From an uncultured Gallionellaceae bacterium (GTDB lineage: Bacteria > Pseudomonadota > Gammaproteobacteria > Burkholderiales > Sulfuricellaceae), in the NCBI GenBank assembly GCA_937873435.1, contig CALMWM010000355.1, forward strand, positions 1 to 7,872: a stretch of 7,872 nt of DNA, written 5' to 3'. Below the pieces are notes generated by a model that saw only the letters and a list, made by a program, of their open reading frames with translations, ran no database searches and was not told where the DNA came from. Below, piece after piece: positions 1-6,542 of this stretch (within the stretch, counting starts at the first letter, position 1; every line of letters starts with the position of its first letter). The translations under genes were made by a program, and so were the position numbers.

Positions 1-149
1 AGGATAATAGAGGTTCGCTGGGCATGGCCAATACCAGATTGAGGTTCCCTCGCCGCGAATAGCTGGAAGTGGAAGGTGCCCACAACGTATTTGCGCCGAG
101 GGCGGCATATCCACAAGAATTCAGCTTTTCCAAGCCATCCAAAACGGTG

Positions 150-182
150 TCGAATGATGTTAAAATTCGTGCCTGCATTCGA
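150..182 (+). promoter_or_regulatory. Candidate vapBC promoter/operator (inverted repeat)
   Basis: A perfect 7-bp inverted repeat, TCGAATG at 150-156 and CATTCGA at 176-182, is separated by 19 nt. Inside it lies TAAAAT at 161-166, a possible -10 box, and a further ATTCG half-site at 165-169. VapB antitoxins usually repress their own operon, alone or with VapC, by binding inverted repeats that cover the promoter, so this placement fits an operator. There is no good -35 hexamer at the expected distance. The site is an inference from symmetry and position only. Confidence 0.4.
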
Positions 183-199
183 TTTAAGGAATAGCTATC

Positions 200-397
200 A
201 TGCGTACCACCCTTGCTCTCGATGATGAATTGGTCGCCAAGGCGCAAGCCTTTACCGGGCTGAAGGAAAAATCCACGCTGGTGCGCGAGGCGTTGAAGGC
301 GTTGATCGAGCGCGAAAGCGGGCGCCGCCTGGCGTTGCTGGGCGGCACCGAACCTGCTTTGCAAGCAGTCCCCCGGCGGCAGACGGAGGCGGGGTGA
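200..397 (+). CDS. vapB: VapB-type antitoxin of a VapBC module
   Basis: This 65-residue protein is probably the antitoxin that binds and inhibits the VapC RNase encoded just downstream and autoregulates the operon. The N-terminus (MRTTLALDDELVAKAQ, residues 1-16) is the typical short strand plus helix of the VapB (DUF2191-like) ribbon-helix-helix family. Residues 26-42 form the second helix (STLVREALKALIERES). The tail with an LGG motif near residues 46-48 is the toxin-wrapping segment common in this family. The ATG at 200 is preceded by AAGGA (186-190) at a 9-nt spacing, so the start is well supported. Its TGA stop overlaps the GTG start of vapC (GTGA), implying translational coupling. A companion of a PIN-domain gene in this layout leaves little doubt about the class; the exact subfamily is less certain. 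Confidence 0.88.
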   Translation: MRTTLALDDELVAKAQAFTGLKEKSTLVREALKALIERESGRRLALLGGTEPALQAVPRRQTEAG

Positions 398-765
398 TAC
401 TCGTCGACACCTCGGTGTGGATCGACCATTTGCGCAGAGGCGATACGGTGCTGGCAGGGCTGCTGGAGTCCGGGCGAGTGCTAGCTCACCCTTTCGTAAC
501 CGGGGAGCTGGCCTTGGGCAGTTTGCGTCAGCGCGACATTATTCTGGGCGCTTTGCAGGATATGCCGCAGGCCAATGTCGCTACCCACGAGGAGGTGTTC
601 CGCTTTATTGCCGAGAACGCGCTGTACGGGTTGGGCATCGGCTATGTGGATGCCCATTTGTTGGCTGCGGTGCGGTTGACGCCGGGCGCGGCGCTGTGGA
701 CGCGCGACAAACGCCTGCTTGCGGTGAGTGCGCGGGTTGACTTGGCCACCATGCTGACGCATTGA
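394..765 (+). CDS. vapC: VapC toxin, PIN-domain ribonuclease
   Basis: A 123-residue PIN-domain protein, the usual length for VapC toxins, which are Mg-dependent endoribonucleases that cut tRNA or rRNA when released from VapB. The acidic active-site set can be read directly: Asp5 in the N-terminal ILVDTSVWIDH motif, Glu38 in VTGELA, Asp86 in GYVDAHLL and Asp105 in WTRDKRL. All four are intact, so the toxin looks functional. The start is GTG at 394, overlapping the vapB stop by 4 nt; the stop is TGA at 763-765. No strong ribosome site is visible other than the purine-rich GGAGGCGGG at the vapB end (385-393), which would serve. The next gene, ybgC, begins only 10 nt after the stop in the same direction. 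The cellular RNA target cannot be told from sequence. Confidence 0.92.
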   Translation: MILVDTSVWIDHLRRGDTVLAGLLESGRVLAHPFVTGELALGSLRQRDIILGALQDMPQANVATHEEVFRFIAENALYGLGIGYVDAHLLAAVRLTPGAALWTRDKRLLAVSARVDLATMLTH

Positions 766-775
766 TTAGAAAAAC

Positions 776-1216
776 ATGGGCGATATGGTCAAAACACAGG
801 ACTCGGAATCCGGCACGGCCTTTGTCTGGCCGGTGCGGGTCTATTACGAAGACACCGATTCCGGCGGGGTGGTGTATTACGCCAACTACCTCAAGTTTCT
901 CGAACGGGCGCGTACCGAGTGGTTGCGCGGGCTGGGGTTCGAGCAAACTGAACTCTTGCGCGATTATAATGTCATCTTCGTGGTGCGTCGGGTCGAGATC
1001 GACTATCTGCGCCCCGCGCTGTTCAACGACGCGCTAGTCGTGACCGCGCAAGTCCATCAGAGCGGGCGTAGCTGGATCGAACTCGACCAGCATGTGGAGC
1101 GTGGCGGCGAGGTGCTGGTCAAGGCGCGCGTGAAGATCGTCTGCGTCAATGGGCAGGCTTTCAAGCCGGTGGGTATCCCTCCGGTGATAAAACAAAAAAT
1201 GGAAAATCAATCGTGA
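776..1216 (+). CDS. ybgC: YbgC acyl-CoA thioesterase (Tol-Pal operon leader)
   Basis: A hotdog-fold thioesterase of 146 residues that hydrolyses acyl-CoA; in E. coli the protein has been linked to phospholipid synthesis at the inner membrane. The signature is clear: RVYYEDTDSGGVVYYANYL at residues 21-39, followed by FLERARTEWLRGLG (41-54). By alignment with E. coli YbgC, in which Asp18 is catalytic, Asp28 here is the active-site residue. The GRSW segment near 97-100 and the IDYLRPA segment at 75-81 are also family-typical. The start is taken as ATG 776; ATG 785 is a possible alternative, since neither has a strong ribosome site and the conserved domain begins only at about residue 17. The TGA stop overlaps the GTG of tolQ. 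The gene is the usual first member of tol-pal operons, which is strong contextual support. Confidence 0.93.
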   Translation: MGDMVKTQDSESGTAFVWPVRVYYEDTDSGGVVYYANYLKFLERARTEWLRGLGFEQTELLRDYNVIFVVRRVEIDYLRPALFNDALVVTAQVHQSGRSWIELDQHVERGGEVLVKARVKIVCVNGQAFKPVGIPPVIKQKMENQS

Positions 1217-1902
1217 ATGTAACCCAGGACTTGTCGTTTTTTAATTTGGTGTTGAATGCTAGCGTGCTGGTGCAGGGCGTGATGCTGATGTTGCTGCTGG
1301 CATCGCTGATGTCGTGGTGGACGATCTTCCAGAAGCTGTTCTCGATCCGCCATGCGGTGAAACATACCGACCGTTTCGAGGAGGAGTTCTGGAGCGGCGC
1401 CGATCTGAGCAACCTGTACCAGCGTGTATCCTCCGGGCGCCAGGCGGTGATGGGGATGGAAAAAATCTTCGAGGCGGGCTTCCGCGAATTCCTCAAGCTG
1501 AAACGCCAGGGGCGGCTGGACAACACCGCGATCATGGAAGGCACGCGCCGCGCGATGAAGGCGGCTTACCAGCGCGAAATGGATTACCTTGAATCGGGGC
1601 TGGCGTTCCTCGCCTCGGTCGGCTCGGTGAGCCCGTATGTCGGCCTGTTCGGCACGGTATGGGGGATCATGAACGCCTTTCGCGGTCTCTCCAACGTGGT
1701 ACAGGCCACTCTCGCCCATGTCGCGCCGGGCATCGCCGAGGCGCTGATCGCCACCGCGATGGGCTTGTTCTCGGCGATTCCCGCGGTGCTGGCGTATAAC
1801 CGCTATGCCCACGACATCGACCGGTTGGGGACGCGCTTCGAGAGCTTCATCGAGGAATTCTCCAATATCCTGCAACGCCAGGTCGTGACGCCAGCAGTAT
1901 GA
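1213..1902 (+). CDS. tolQ: TolQ, proton-channel subunit of the Tol-Pal motor
   Basis: An inner-membrane protein of 229 residues, homologous to ExbB and MotA, that forms the pentameric stator with TolR and energises TolA. Three transmembrane segments are visible: about residues 17-38, 130-156 and 168-195, with a large cytoplasmic loop between the first and second. Conserved channel threonines sit in PYVGLFGTVWG (Thr148) and IATAMGLFSAIPAV (Thr181), matching E. coli Thr145 and Thr178. The start is GTG 1213, overlapping the ybgC stop (GTGA), with a purine-rich GGAAAA at 1201-1206 as the likely ribosome site. The stop overlaps the tolR ATG (ATGA), so TolQ and TolR are probably made in coupled amounts, as expected for a stoichiometric complex. 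Nothing looks damaged. Confidence 0.97.
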   Translation: MNVTQDLSFFNLVLNASVLVQGVMLMLLLASLMSWWTIFQKLFSIRHAVKHTDRFEEEFWSGADLSNLYQRVSSGRQAVMGMEKIFEAGFREFLKLKRQGRLDNTAIMEGTRRAMKAAYQREMDYLESGLAFLASVGSVSPYVGLFGTVWGIMNAFRGLSNVVQATLAHVAPGIAEALIATAMGLFSAIPAVLAYNRYAHDIDRLGTRFESFIEEFSNILQRQVVTPAV

Positions 1903-2318
1903 GACTCCGCAAATCCCGCCGCTTCATGAACCAGATCAACGTCGTGCCCTACATCGACGTGATGCTGGTGCTGCTGATCATTTTCATGGTGACTGCGCCG
2001 CTGATCAATCCCGGCCAGATCGAACTGCCTTCGGTCGGTCAGACGCTGAAACAGCCGATGGCGCCGATGCAGGTGGAAATCCGTGCGGACAAGAGCCTGC
2101 ACCTGCGCGATCTGGCCAAGTCCGCTGCCGAGCGCCGGGTGACCAAGGAAGAACTGGTCGAGGCGGTGATCGAACAGCAGCAGCGCAACCCCGAGCAATC
2201 GGTGGTGATTGCCGCCGATAAAGCGGTGCGCTACGAAGAAGTGATCAGCGTGCTGGACATGCTGCAACAGAAGCAGGTAAAAAAAGTGGGGTTGCTGACG
2301 AAACCCAGGGCGGGTTGA
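1899..2318 (+). CDS. tolR: TolR, proton-channel subunit of the Tol-Pal motor
   Basis: A 139-residue ExbD/TolR protein with a short cytoplasmic N-terminus, one transmembrane helix (about residues 15-36) and a periplasmic domain. The hallmark is INVVPYIDVMLVLLIIFMV (residues 13-31), where Asp20 corresponds to the proton-carrying E. coli Asp23. The periplasmic part (about 45-135) has the family's beta/alpha layout, including the SVVIAADKAVRYEEVISVLD stretch at 101-120 that is typical of ExbD/TolR dimerisation domains. The ATG start overlaps the tolQ TGA. The TGA stop overlaps the following tolA ATG by one base (TGATG). Length and motifs match the family; no anomaly. Confidence 0.97.
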   Translation: MRLRKSRRFMNQINVVPYIDVMLVLLIIFMVTAPLINPGQIELPSVGQTLKQPMAPMQVEIRADKSLHLRDLAKSAAERRVTKEELVEAVIEQQQRNPEQSVVIAADKAVRYEEVISVLDMLQQKQVKKVGLLTKPRAG

Positions 2319-3127
2319 TGGCGGAAGCACGGCACGAGCCGGGGCGCGTCCCGGCAATCATCCTGGCGGTGCTGGTGCACGTGGCTTTCATCGCGGTGCT
2401 GGTGTTCGGCGTGGACTGGCAGACCCGTGAACCCGCGCCGGTCGTCGCCGAGTTGTGGAATAGCTTGCCCGGTGTGACGCCACCGCCGCCGCCACCCAAG
2501 CCGGAACCGGCACCGGAGCCGAAACCCCAGCCCGAGCCTCCCAAGCCGCGCCCCGAGCCTAAGCCGGAACCCAAGGTGGATAAGGCGGACATCGAACTGA
2601 AAGCCAAGGAAGCCAAGCGCAAACAGGAAGAGGAAAAGAAAAAGGAAGAGAAACGCAAGGAAGAAGAAATAAAGAAAGAGACCGAGCGTAAGGAAACTGA
2701 AAAGAAAAAGATGGAAGATAGGCGCAAGGAAGAATTGCGCCAGCAAATGTTGAAGCAGGAAGCTGAAGTCAGGCAGCAGGCGTTGCGCGATGCCGATGCC
2801 AAAATACAGGCGCGCCAACAGGCTACCGCGGCACGCAACAGCCTGGTAAACGACTACCGGGGGCGCATCCAGGCCAAGATCAAGCCGTTGATCGTCGGCC
2901 AGCCGTGTGCGCCGCTCGATAATCCGGAAGTGGAATTCGAGGTGCGCCTGATGCCGACCGGAATGTTACTGGTCGACCCGCATTTGAAAAAAACCAGCGG
3001 CAGCGCGCAATGCGACCAGGCTATCGAACGCGCCATCCTGCGCGCCCAGCCTTTGCCGTTGCCGCCAGATACCACGCTTTTTGCCGATTTTCGGGAACTT
3101 AACCTGAAATTCAGACCAAATGAGTAG
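2318..3127 (+). CDS. tolA: TolA, periplasm-spanning energy transducer
   Basis: TolA carries force from TolQR in the inner membrane to TolB-Pal. Domain order in this 269-residue protein: one N-terminal membrane helix (about residues 11-31, with His21 equivalent to the conserved E. coli His22), a proline-rich PEP-type linker (54-87), a highly charged Lys/Glu/Arg helix (about 88-180), and a globular C-terminal domain III (about 181-269). Domain III has two cysteines, Cys197 and Cys232, placed like the disulfide pair of E. coli TolA. The protein is much shorter than the 421-residue E. coli TolA; the charged domain II is shorter and a Pro/Glu/Lys linker replaces part of it, as in many betaproteobacteria. 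I chose ATG 2318 over the in-frame TTG 2315 because it gives the TGATG overlap with tolR and has GGGCGGG (2308-2314) just upstream. Confidence 0.94.
   Translation: MAEARHEPGRVPAIILAVLVHVAFIAVLVFGVDWQTREPAPVVAELWNSLPGVTPPPPPPKPEPAPEPKPQPEPPKPRPEPKPEPKVDKADIELKAKEAKRKQEEEKKKEEKRKEEEIKKETERKETEKKKMEDRRKEELRQQMLKQEAEVRQQALRDADAKIQARQQATAARNSLVNDYRGRIQAKIKPLIVGQPCAPLDNPEVEFEVRLMPTGMLLVDPHLKKTSGSAQCDQAIERAILRAQPLPLPPDTTLFADFRELNLKFRPNE
2478..2575 (+). repeat. Pro-Glu-Lys-Pro low-complexity coding repeat in tolA
   Basis: This stretch encodes a run of six prolines followed by imperfect PEP/PKP/PEPKP units (TolA residues 54-87). The DNA is a degenerate CCN-GAR/AAR repeat. Such linkers are stiff and extended, and here it links the membrane anchor to the charged helix. 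Unit number in repeats of this type often varies between strains by slippage, which is an expectation and not something visible in a single sequence. Confidence 0.7.
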
Positions 3128-3135
3128 GCGGTTTG

Positions 3136-3144
3136 TGCTATGAT
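3136..3144 (+). promoter_or_regulatory. Candidate internal promoter (extended -10) before tolB
   Basis: The short gap after tolA contains TGCTATGAT, an extended -10 motif (TGn followed by TATGAT at 3139-3144, one mismatch from TATAAT). There is no convincing -35 hexamer 16-18 nt upstream, which is normal for extended -10 promoters. Transcription would start near 3150-3152 and leave a leader of roughly 35 nt before the tolB ATG at 3187. E. coli also has a separate promoter for tolB-pal-ybgF, so an internal start here would match known operon organisation. Confidence 0.5.
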
Positions 3145-3186
3145 GATTGCAACTTTATGAATGGAATCGGTTTGTTGCGAAAGATG

Positions 3187-4467
3187 ATGAAGTTATTGCG
3201 TTACCTGCTGTTGTGCGCGCTGGTGTTGCCCGGCGCGGTAAACGCCGCCCTGACCATCGAGATCGTCGGTAGCGGCGCCAACCAGATCCCGGTTTCCATC
3301 CTCCCCTTCGTTGCTGAAAATTCCCTGCCGCAGAACATGACCAGCGTAGTCGCTGCCGACCTCCAGCGCAGCGGCCTGTTCAAGCTGGTCGACGCTTCCT
3401 CCGTCAAGATGCCGCCTGCCGAACCCGGCGAGGTGAGTTACCCCGAGTGGCGCAGCCGCGGTGCCGAAGCGATCGTCATCGGCGCTGTCGCGGCACGTTC
3501 GGACGGCAAGCTGGATGTGCGCTTCCGCCTGCTCGACGTGGTCAAGCAGACCCAGTTGGCCGGCTTCAGCTATACCGTGGCGCCCGCGCAGTTGCGCCTG
3601 ACCGCGCACAAGATCGCCGATGTGGTGTACGAAAAACTGACCGGCGATGTCGGGGTGTTCAGCACCAAGATCGCCTACATCGTCAAAAGCGGCAAGCATT
3701 TCGAGTTGCAGGTGTCCGATGCGGACGGCTACGGCGCACAAACCGTGCTGGCTTCCAACGAACCCCTGATCTCTCCGGCCTGGTCGCCCGACGGTAGCCA
3801 TCTGGCCTATGTTTCGTTCGAAAAGCAAAAACCCATCGTTTACGTGCAATCCTTGCTGAACGGCGCGCGCAAGACGGTAGCGCAGTTCAAGGGCAACAAC
3901 AGCGCCCCGGCCTGGTCGCCGGACGGCAGCAAGCTGGCGGTGGCCTTGACCAAGGACGGCAACACCCAGATTTATACCATCAATGCCGACGGTAGCGGCG
4001 TGAAGCGCCTGACCCATAGCTCGGGCATCGACACCGAGCCGAATTTCTCGCCCGATGGCAAAAACATCGTGTTTACCTCGGATCGCGGCGGTTCCCCGCA
4101 GGTCTATCGCATCCCGGCGGATGGCGGCGACGTGACGCGCCTGACCTTCGACGGCAACTACAACGTAACGCCGCGTTATTCCCCGGACGGCAAAAGCTTC
4201 GTATTCGTCCAGCGGGTCAACGGCGCATCTTTCAATATCGCGGTGCAGGATATGGCAACCTGGCAGGTGCAGTTGCTGACCGACACGCGCAAAGACGAAT
4301 CGCCTACTTTCGCGCCAAACGGCAAGATGATTTTATACGCCACCGAGATCGGCGGGCGCGGGGTGTTGGCAGCAGTGTCGAGCGATGGCAGGGTGAAGCA
4401 ACGCCTGACCACGCAGGCGGGCGATGTACGGGAACCGGCATGGGGCCCTTTGTTAAAAAACCAGTAA
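3187..4467 (+). CDS. tolB: TolB, periplasmic beta-propeller of Tol-Pal
   Basis: A secreted periplasmic protein that shuttles between Pal and TolA. From ATG 3187 it has 426 residues, close to the family's usual 430. A Sec signal peptide is obvious (MKLLRYLLLCALVLPGAVNA, cut after residue 20, with mature ALTIEIVGSG). The N-terminal domain (about 21-155) is followed by a WD40-like propeller with SPDG motifs at residues 200, 244, 288 and 332 and a degenerate APNG at 376. The frame stays open upstream to a TTG at 3133, but that start would run through a promoter-like -10 and add an odd N-terminus ahead of the signal peptide. ATG 3184, one codon upstream, is equally possible; ATG 3157 is less likely. 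No strong ribosome site is visible at any of them. pal follows after 15 nt. Confidence 0.96.
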   Translation: MKLLRYLLLCALVLPGAVNAALTIEIVGSGANQIPVSILPFVAENSLPQNMTSVVAADLQRSGLFKLVDASSVKMPPAEPGEVSYPEWRSRGAEAIVIGAVAARSDGKLDVRFRLLDVVKQTQLAGFSYTVAPAQLRLTAHKIADVVYEKLTGDVGVFSTKIAYIVKSGKHFELQVSDADGYGAQTVLASNEPLISPAWSPDGSHLAYVSFEKQKPIVYVQSLLNGARKTVAQFKGNNSAPAWSPDGSKLAVALTKDGNTQIYTINADGSGVKRLTHSSGIDTEPNFSPDGKNIVFTSDRGGSPQVYRIPADGGDVTRLTFDGNYNVTPRYSPDGKSFVFVQRVNGASFNIAVQDMATWQVQLLTDTRKDESPTFAPNGKMILYATEIGGRGVLAAVSSDGRVKQRLTTQAGDVREPAWGPLLKNQ

Positions 4468-4470
4468 ATC

Positions 4471-4476
4471 AGGAGA
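4471..4476 (+). promoter_or_regulatory. Ribosome binding site of pal
   Basis: AGGAGA stands 6 nt before the GTG at 4483. It is the best Shine-Dalgarno sequence in the operon. It decides the GTG start and fits the high expression expected of the abundant lipoprotein Pal. Confidence 0.8.
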
Positions 4477-4482
4477 TGTAAC

Positions 4483-5004
4483 GTGAATAAAATCGTATTG
4501 AGTACTTTGTTGGTCAGTTTGTTGGCTGCTTGTTCGAGCCAGGAAGTCAAGGAACAGCCGAAGGCGCCGGTGGAATCCCGTATGCCTGCTGCCGACACGG
4601 GCGCGCAGACGAGCGGCGCGCAAACCCAGGACGTGGCGGTCAACCCGTTGAAAGACCCCAACAATATTCTGTCCAAGCGTAGCGTGTATTACGACTTCGA
4701 CAAGTACGACGTCAAGGACGAGTTCAAGCCGATGGTCGAGGCACATGCCAAGTACCTGGGCGGCAACAAGGGTGCCAATGTCGCCGTGCAAGGCAACTGC
4801 GACGAGCGCGGCAGCCGCGAGTACAACGTTGCGCTGGGTCACAAGCGTGCAGAAAGCGTGCGCAAGATCATGAACGTGCTGGGCGTGAGCGACAAGCAGA
4901 TCGAAACCGTCAGCTTCGGCGAAGAGAAGCCCCGCGCTGCTTGCCACGACGAATCCTGCTGGAAGGAAAACCGTCGCAGCGACATCGTCTACCAGGGCGA
5001 ATAA
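4483..5004 (+). CDS. pal: Pal, peptidoglycan-associated outer-membrane lipoprotein
   Basis: Pal anchors the outer membrane to peptidoglycan and is the end target of the Tol motor. The 173-residue precursor has a lipoprotein signal (MNKIVLSTLLVSLLAAC, lipidated Cys17). Ser18 after the cysteine is not an inner-membrane retention signal, so outer-membrane sorting is expected. A flexible Pro/Ala/Gln-rich linker (about 18-62) leads to an OmpA-like domain (about 66-171). The peptidoglycan-binding motif NCDERGSREYNVALGHKRA at 105-123 contains the Asp and Arg that contact diaminopimelate. Extra cysteines at 154 and 159 (ACHDESCW) may form a disulfide, as in related betaproteobacterial Pal proteins. 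GTG is the start, set by the strong upstream ribosome site. cpoB begins 3 nt after the stop. Confidence 0.97.
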   Translation: MNKIVLSTLLVSLLAACSSQEVKEQPKAPVESRMPAADTGAQTSGAQTQDVAVNPLKDPNNILSKRSVYYDFDKYDVKDEFKPMVEAHAKYLGGNKGANVAVQGNCDERGSREYNVALGHKRAESVRKIMNVLGVSDKQIETVSFGEEKPRAACHDESCWKENRRSDIVYQGE

Positions 5005-5007
5005 GCC

Positions 5008-5811
5008 ATGCGCCGCGCAGCACTAGCGTTGCTGTTGCTGGGAACAAGCCAGTGGTGCGCCGCCGGCTTGTTTTCCGACGACGAGGCGCACAAGAAAATC
5101 GCCGAATTGCAGCAGCATGTGCAAGTGCTGGAAACGCGGCTGGTAGAGGCGGAAAATCAAACGCGCACGCAAACCAAGGGCTTGATGGAGCTGGTTTCGC
5201 AGATTGATACGCTCAAGGCAGAACTGAGCAGATTGCAAGGCCAGAACGAGGTTTACGCGCACGACATCGAAACCACGCAAAAGCGCCAGCGCGACCTTTA
5301 CGCCGATCTCGACGGGCGTATGCGCAAGCTGGAGCGTGGCGGGTCGTCTGACAATGCCGATAAGCCGGCCGGCAGCGGCGAACAGTCGGACAGCACCGGA
5401 CAACCGTCGCAACCCTCCCAAGGCGCCGCCAGTTCGGGCGACGAGAGCAAGACTTACGAGACCGCGCTCAACCAGTTCAAGGTCGGTAACTATCAGGGCG
5501 CCATTGCCAGCTTCCAGGGCTTTGTCGCCAGCTATCCCAGCAGCTCGTTGACCCCGAGCGCCCAATACTGGATAGGCAATTCCTACTTTAATTTACGCGA
5601 CTACAAAAGCGCGATCGCCAGCCAGCAGAAACTGGTCAGCCAGTTTCCGACCAGCCCGAAAGTGCCGGATGCGCTACTCAACGTAGCCAGTTGCCAGCAA
5701 GGGATGGGCGATGCCGCCGCAGCCCGCCGGACGCTGGAAGACCTGGTCGCGAAATTCCCGATCAGCAACGCCGCCGATCTGGCGAAAAAGCGCCTTGCCA
5801 ACCTGAGATGA
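5008..5811 (+). CDS. cpoB: CpoB (YbgF), Tol-Pal coordinator protein
   Basis: A periplasmic protein that, in E. coli, binds TolA and PBP1B-LpoB and coordinates outer-membrane constriction with septal wall synthesis. The 267-residue precursor has a signal peptide (residues 1-19, cut after CAA). A long N-terminal coiled coil (about 25-110: EAHKKIAELQQHVQVLETRL and on) corresponds to the YbgF trimerisation domain. A Ser/Gly/Gln-rich linker (111-147) separates it from three tetratricopeptide repeats at about 149-182, 186-219 and 223-256 (YETALNQFKVGNYQGAIASF is the first helix pair). The start is ATG 5008, 3 nt after the pal stop, with GGGCGA at 4995-5000 as the ribosome site inside pal. The TGA stop overlaps the queE ATG by 4 nt. 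Length and layout are normal. Confidence 0.95.
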   Translation: MRRAALALLLLGTSQWCAAGLFSDDEAHKKIAELQQHVQVLETRLVEAENQTRTQTKGLMELVSQIDTLKAELSRLQGQNEVYAHDIETTQKRQRDLYADLDGRMRKLERGGSSDNADKPAGSGEQSDSTGQPSQPSQGAASSGDESKTYETALNQFKVGNYQGAIASFQGFVASYPSSSLTPSAQYWIGNSYFNLRDYKSAIASQQKLVSQFPTSPKVPDALLNVASCQQGMGDAAAARRTLEDLVAKFPISNAADLAKKRLANLR

Positions 5812-6467
5812 CAGCGCCGGCAACCGCGCCGGCCCTGCGCATCAACGAAATCTTTTATTCCCTGCAGGGCGAGACGACGCGAGTCGGCTTGCCCACCGTT
5901 TTCATCCGCCTCACCGGCTGCCCCCTCCGCTGCACCTACTGCGATACCACCTATGCCTTTGACGGCGGCACCACGCTGACCTTGGCGGAAATCCTGCAAC
6001 AAGTCGCCGCCTGCGGCGCGCATTACGTCACCGTCACCGGTGGCGAACCGCTGGCTCAGAAAAACTGTCTGCCCTTGCTTATTGCGTTGTGCGACGCGGG
6101 TTATTCGGTGTCGCTGGAAACCGGCGGCGCGCTGGACATCGACAAGGTGGATGCCCGCGTTTCGCGGATACTCGACATCAAGACGCCGGGTTCGGGCGAG
6201 GTGGAGAAAAACCGCTGGCAGAATCTGGAAGTGCTGACGCCGCATGACGAAATCAAGATCGTGCTGTGCGACGAGGCGGATTATGTTTGGGCGCGGGAGG
6301 TGTTGCTGGAGAGGAAGCTCGCGGAGAAGTGTCCGGTGTCGTTATCGGTTGCGCATGGTAGTCTGGATGCGGCGCAATTGGCGGAGTGGATGTTGCGGGA
6401 TCGGTTGCCGGTGAGGTTGCAGGTGCAGTTGCATAAGATTTTGTGGGGGAATGAGAGGGCGCGGTAG
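5808..6467 (+). CDS. queE: QueE, 7-carboxy-7-deazaguanine synthase
   Basis: A radical SAM enzyme that converts 6-carboxy-5,6,7,8-tetrahydropterin to 7-carboxy-7-deazaguanine in preQ0/queuosine synthesis. The 219-residue protein carries the iron-sulfur motif CPLRCTYC at residues 38-45 (Cys38, Cys42, Cys45, a C-x3-C-x2-C spacing), the preceding INEIFYSLQGET substrate loop (12-23), and the SAM-binding GGEP at 78-81. The C-terminal LHKILWGNE is typical of the family. I chose ATG 5808, overlapping the cpoB stop (ATGA), over an in-frame GTG 117 nt upstream, because the latter would sit inside cpoB's TPR region and add an unrelated N-terminus. From about 6290 on, codon choice drifts to TTG/GTG/GAG and away from the GC-ending codons of the first half, while the protein motifs remain normal. 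No queC follows. Confidence 0.95.
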   Translation: MTAPATAPALRINEIFYSLQGETTRVGLPTVFIRLTGCPLRCTYCDTTYAFDGGTTLTLAEILQQVAACGAHYVTVTGGEPLAQKNCLPLLIALCDAGYSVSLETGGALDIDKVDARVSRILDIKTPGSGEVEKNRWQNLEVLTPHDEIKIVLCDEADYVWAREVLLERKLAEKCPVSLSVAHGSLDAAQLAEWMLRDRLPVRLQVQLHKILWGNERAR

Positions 6468-6506
6468 GTTAGAGTGTTGGAAAAAACGTGGGTAGGCATG
6501 GCGGGG

Positions 6507-6523
6507 ACATGTTTAGTACATGT
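6507..6523. repeat. ACATGT paired palindromes, possible operator
   Basis: Two copies of the 6-bp palindrome ACATGT (6507-6512 and 6518-6523) are separated by TTAGT, making a 17-bp element that is both a direct and an inverted repeat. It lies 14 nt before the ribosome site of the small lipoprotein gene, so it could be a dimeric regulator's site or a short mRNA hairpin. There is no T-run after it, so it is not a rho-independent terminator. The role is unknown. Confidence 0.45.
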
Positions 6524-6536
6524 GAGTGTCGTCAAA

Positions 6537-6542
6537 AAGGAG
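6537..6542 (+). promoter_or_regulatory. Ribosome binding site fixing a TTG start
   Basis: AAGGAG lies 6 nt before TTG 6549. This strong Shine-Dalgarno sequence, together with the signal-peptide-like residues that follow immediately, fixes the unusual TTG as the start of the small lipoprotein gene in preference to the in-frame TTG at 6474 or ATG at 6498. Confidence 0.75.

Noticed and set aside
1..149. Tail of an upstream gene
   Set aside because: All three + frames contain early stops (for example TGA at 40-42, TAG at 60-62) and no reverse frame gives recognisable protein; too short to judge.
2231..2838. Long minus-strand open frames opposite tolA with Phe/Leu-rich, membrane-like translations
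   Set aside because: They are the complement of the Lys/Glu-coding purine tract; no ribosome site, no family resemblance, and tolA is certain on the + strand.
3133..3186. TTG-initiated N-terminal extension of tolB
   Set aside because: No ribosome site, covers a promoter-like element, and places extra residues before a well-formed signal peptide.
3193..4017. 274-codon minus-strand open frame inside tolB
   Set aside because: A shadow of third-position G/C bias in a GC-rich gene; the + strand has clear TolB signal peptide and propeller repeats.
5691..5807. Upstream GTG extension of queE
   Set aside because: It would add 39 residues overlapping the cpoB TPR region with no QueE similarity; ATG 5808 gives the normal start and a 4-nt overlap.
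6507..6523. Rho-independent terminator after queE
   Set aside because: The stem is only 6 bp, A/T-containing, and is not followed by a T-run.
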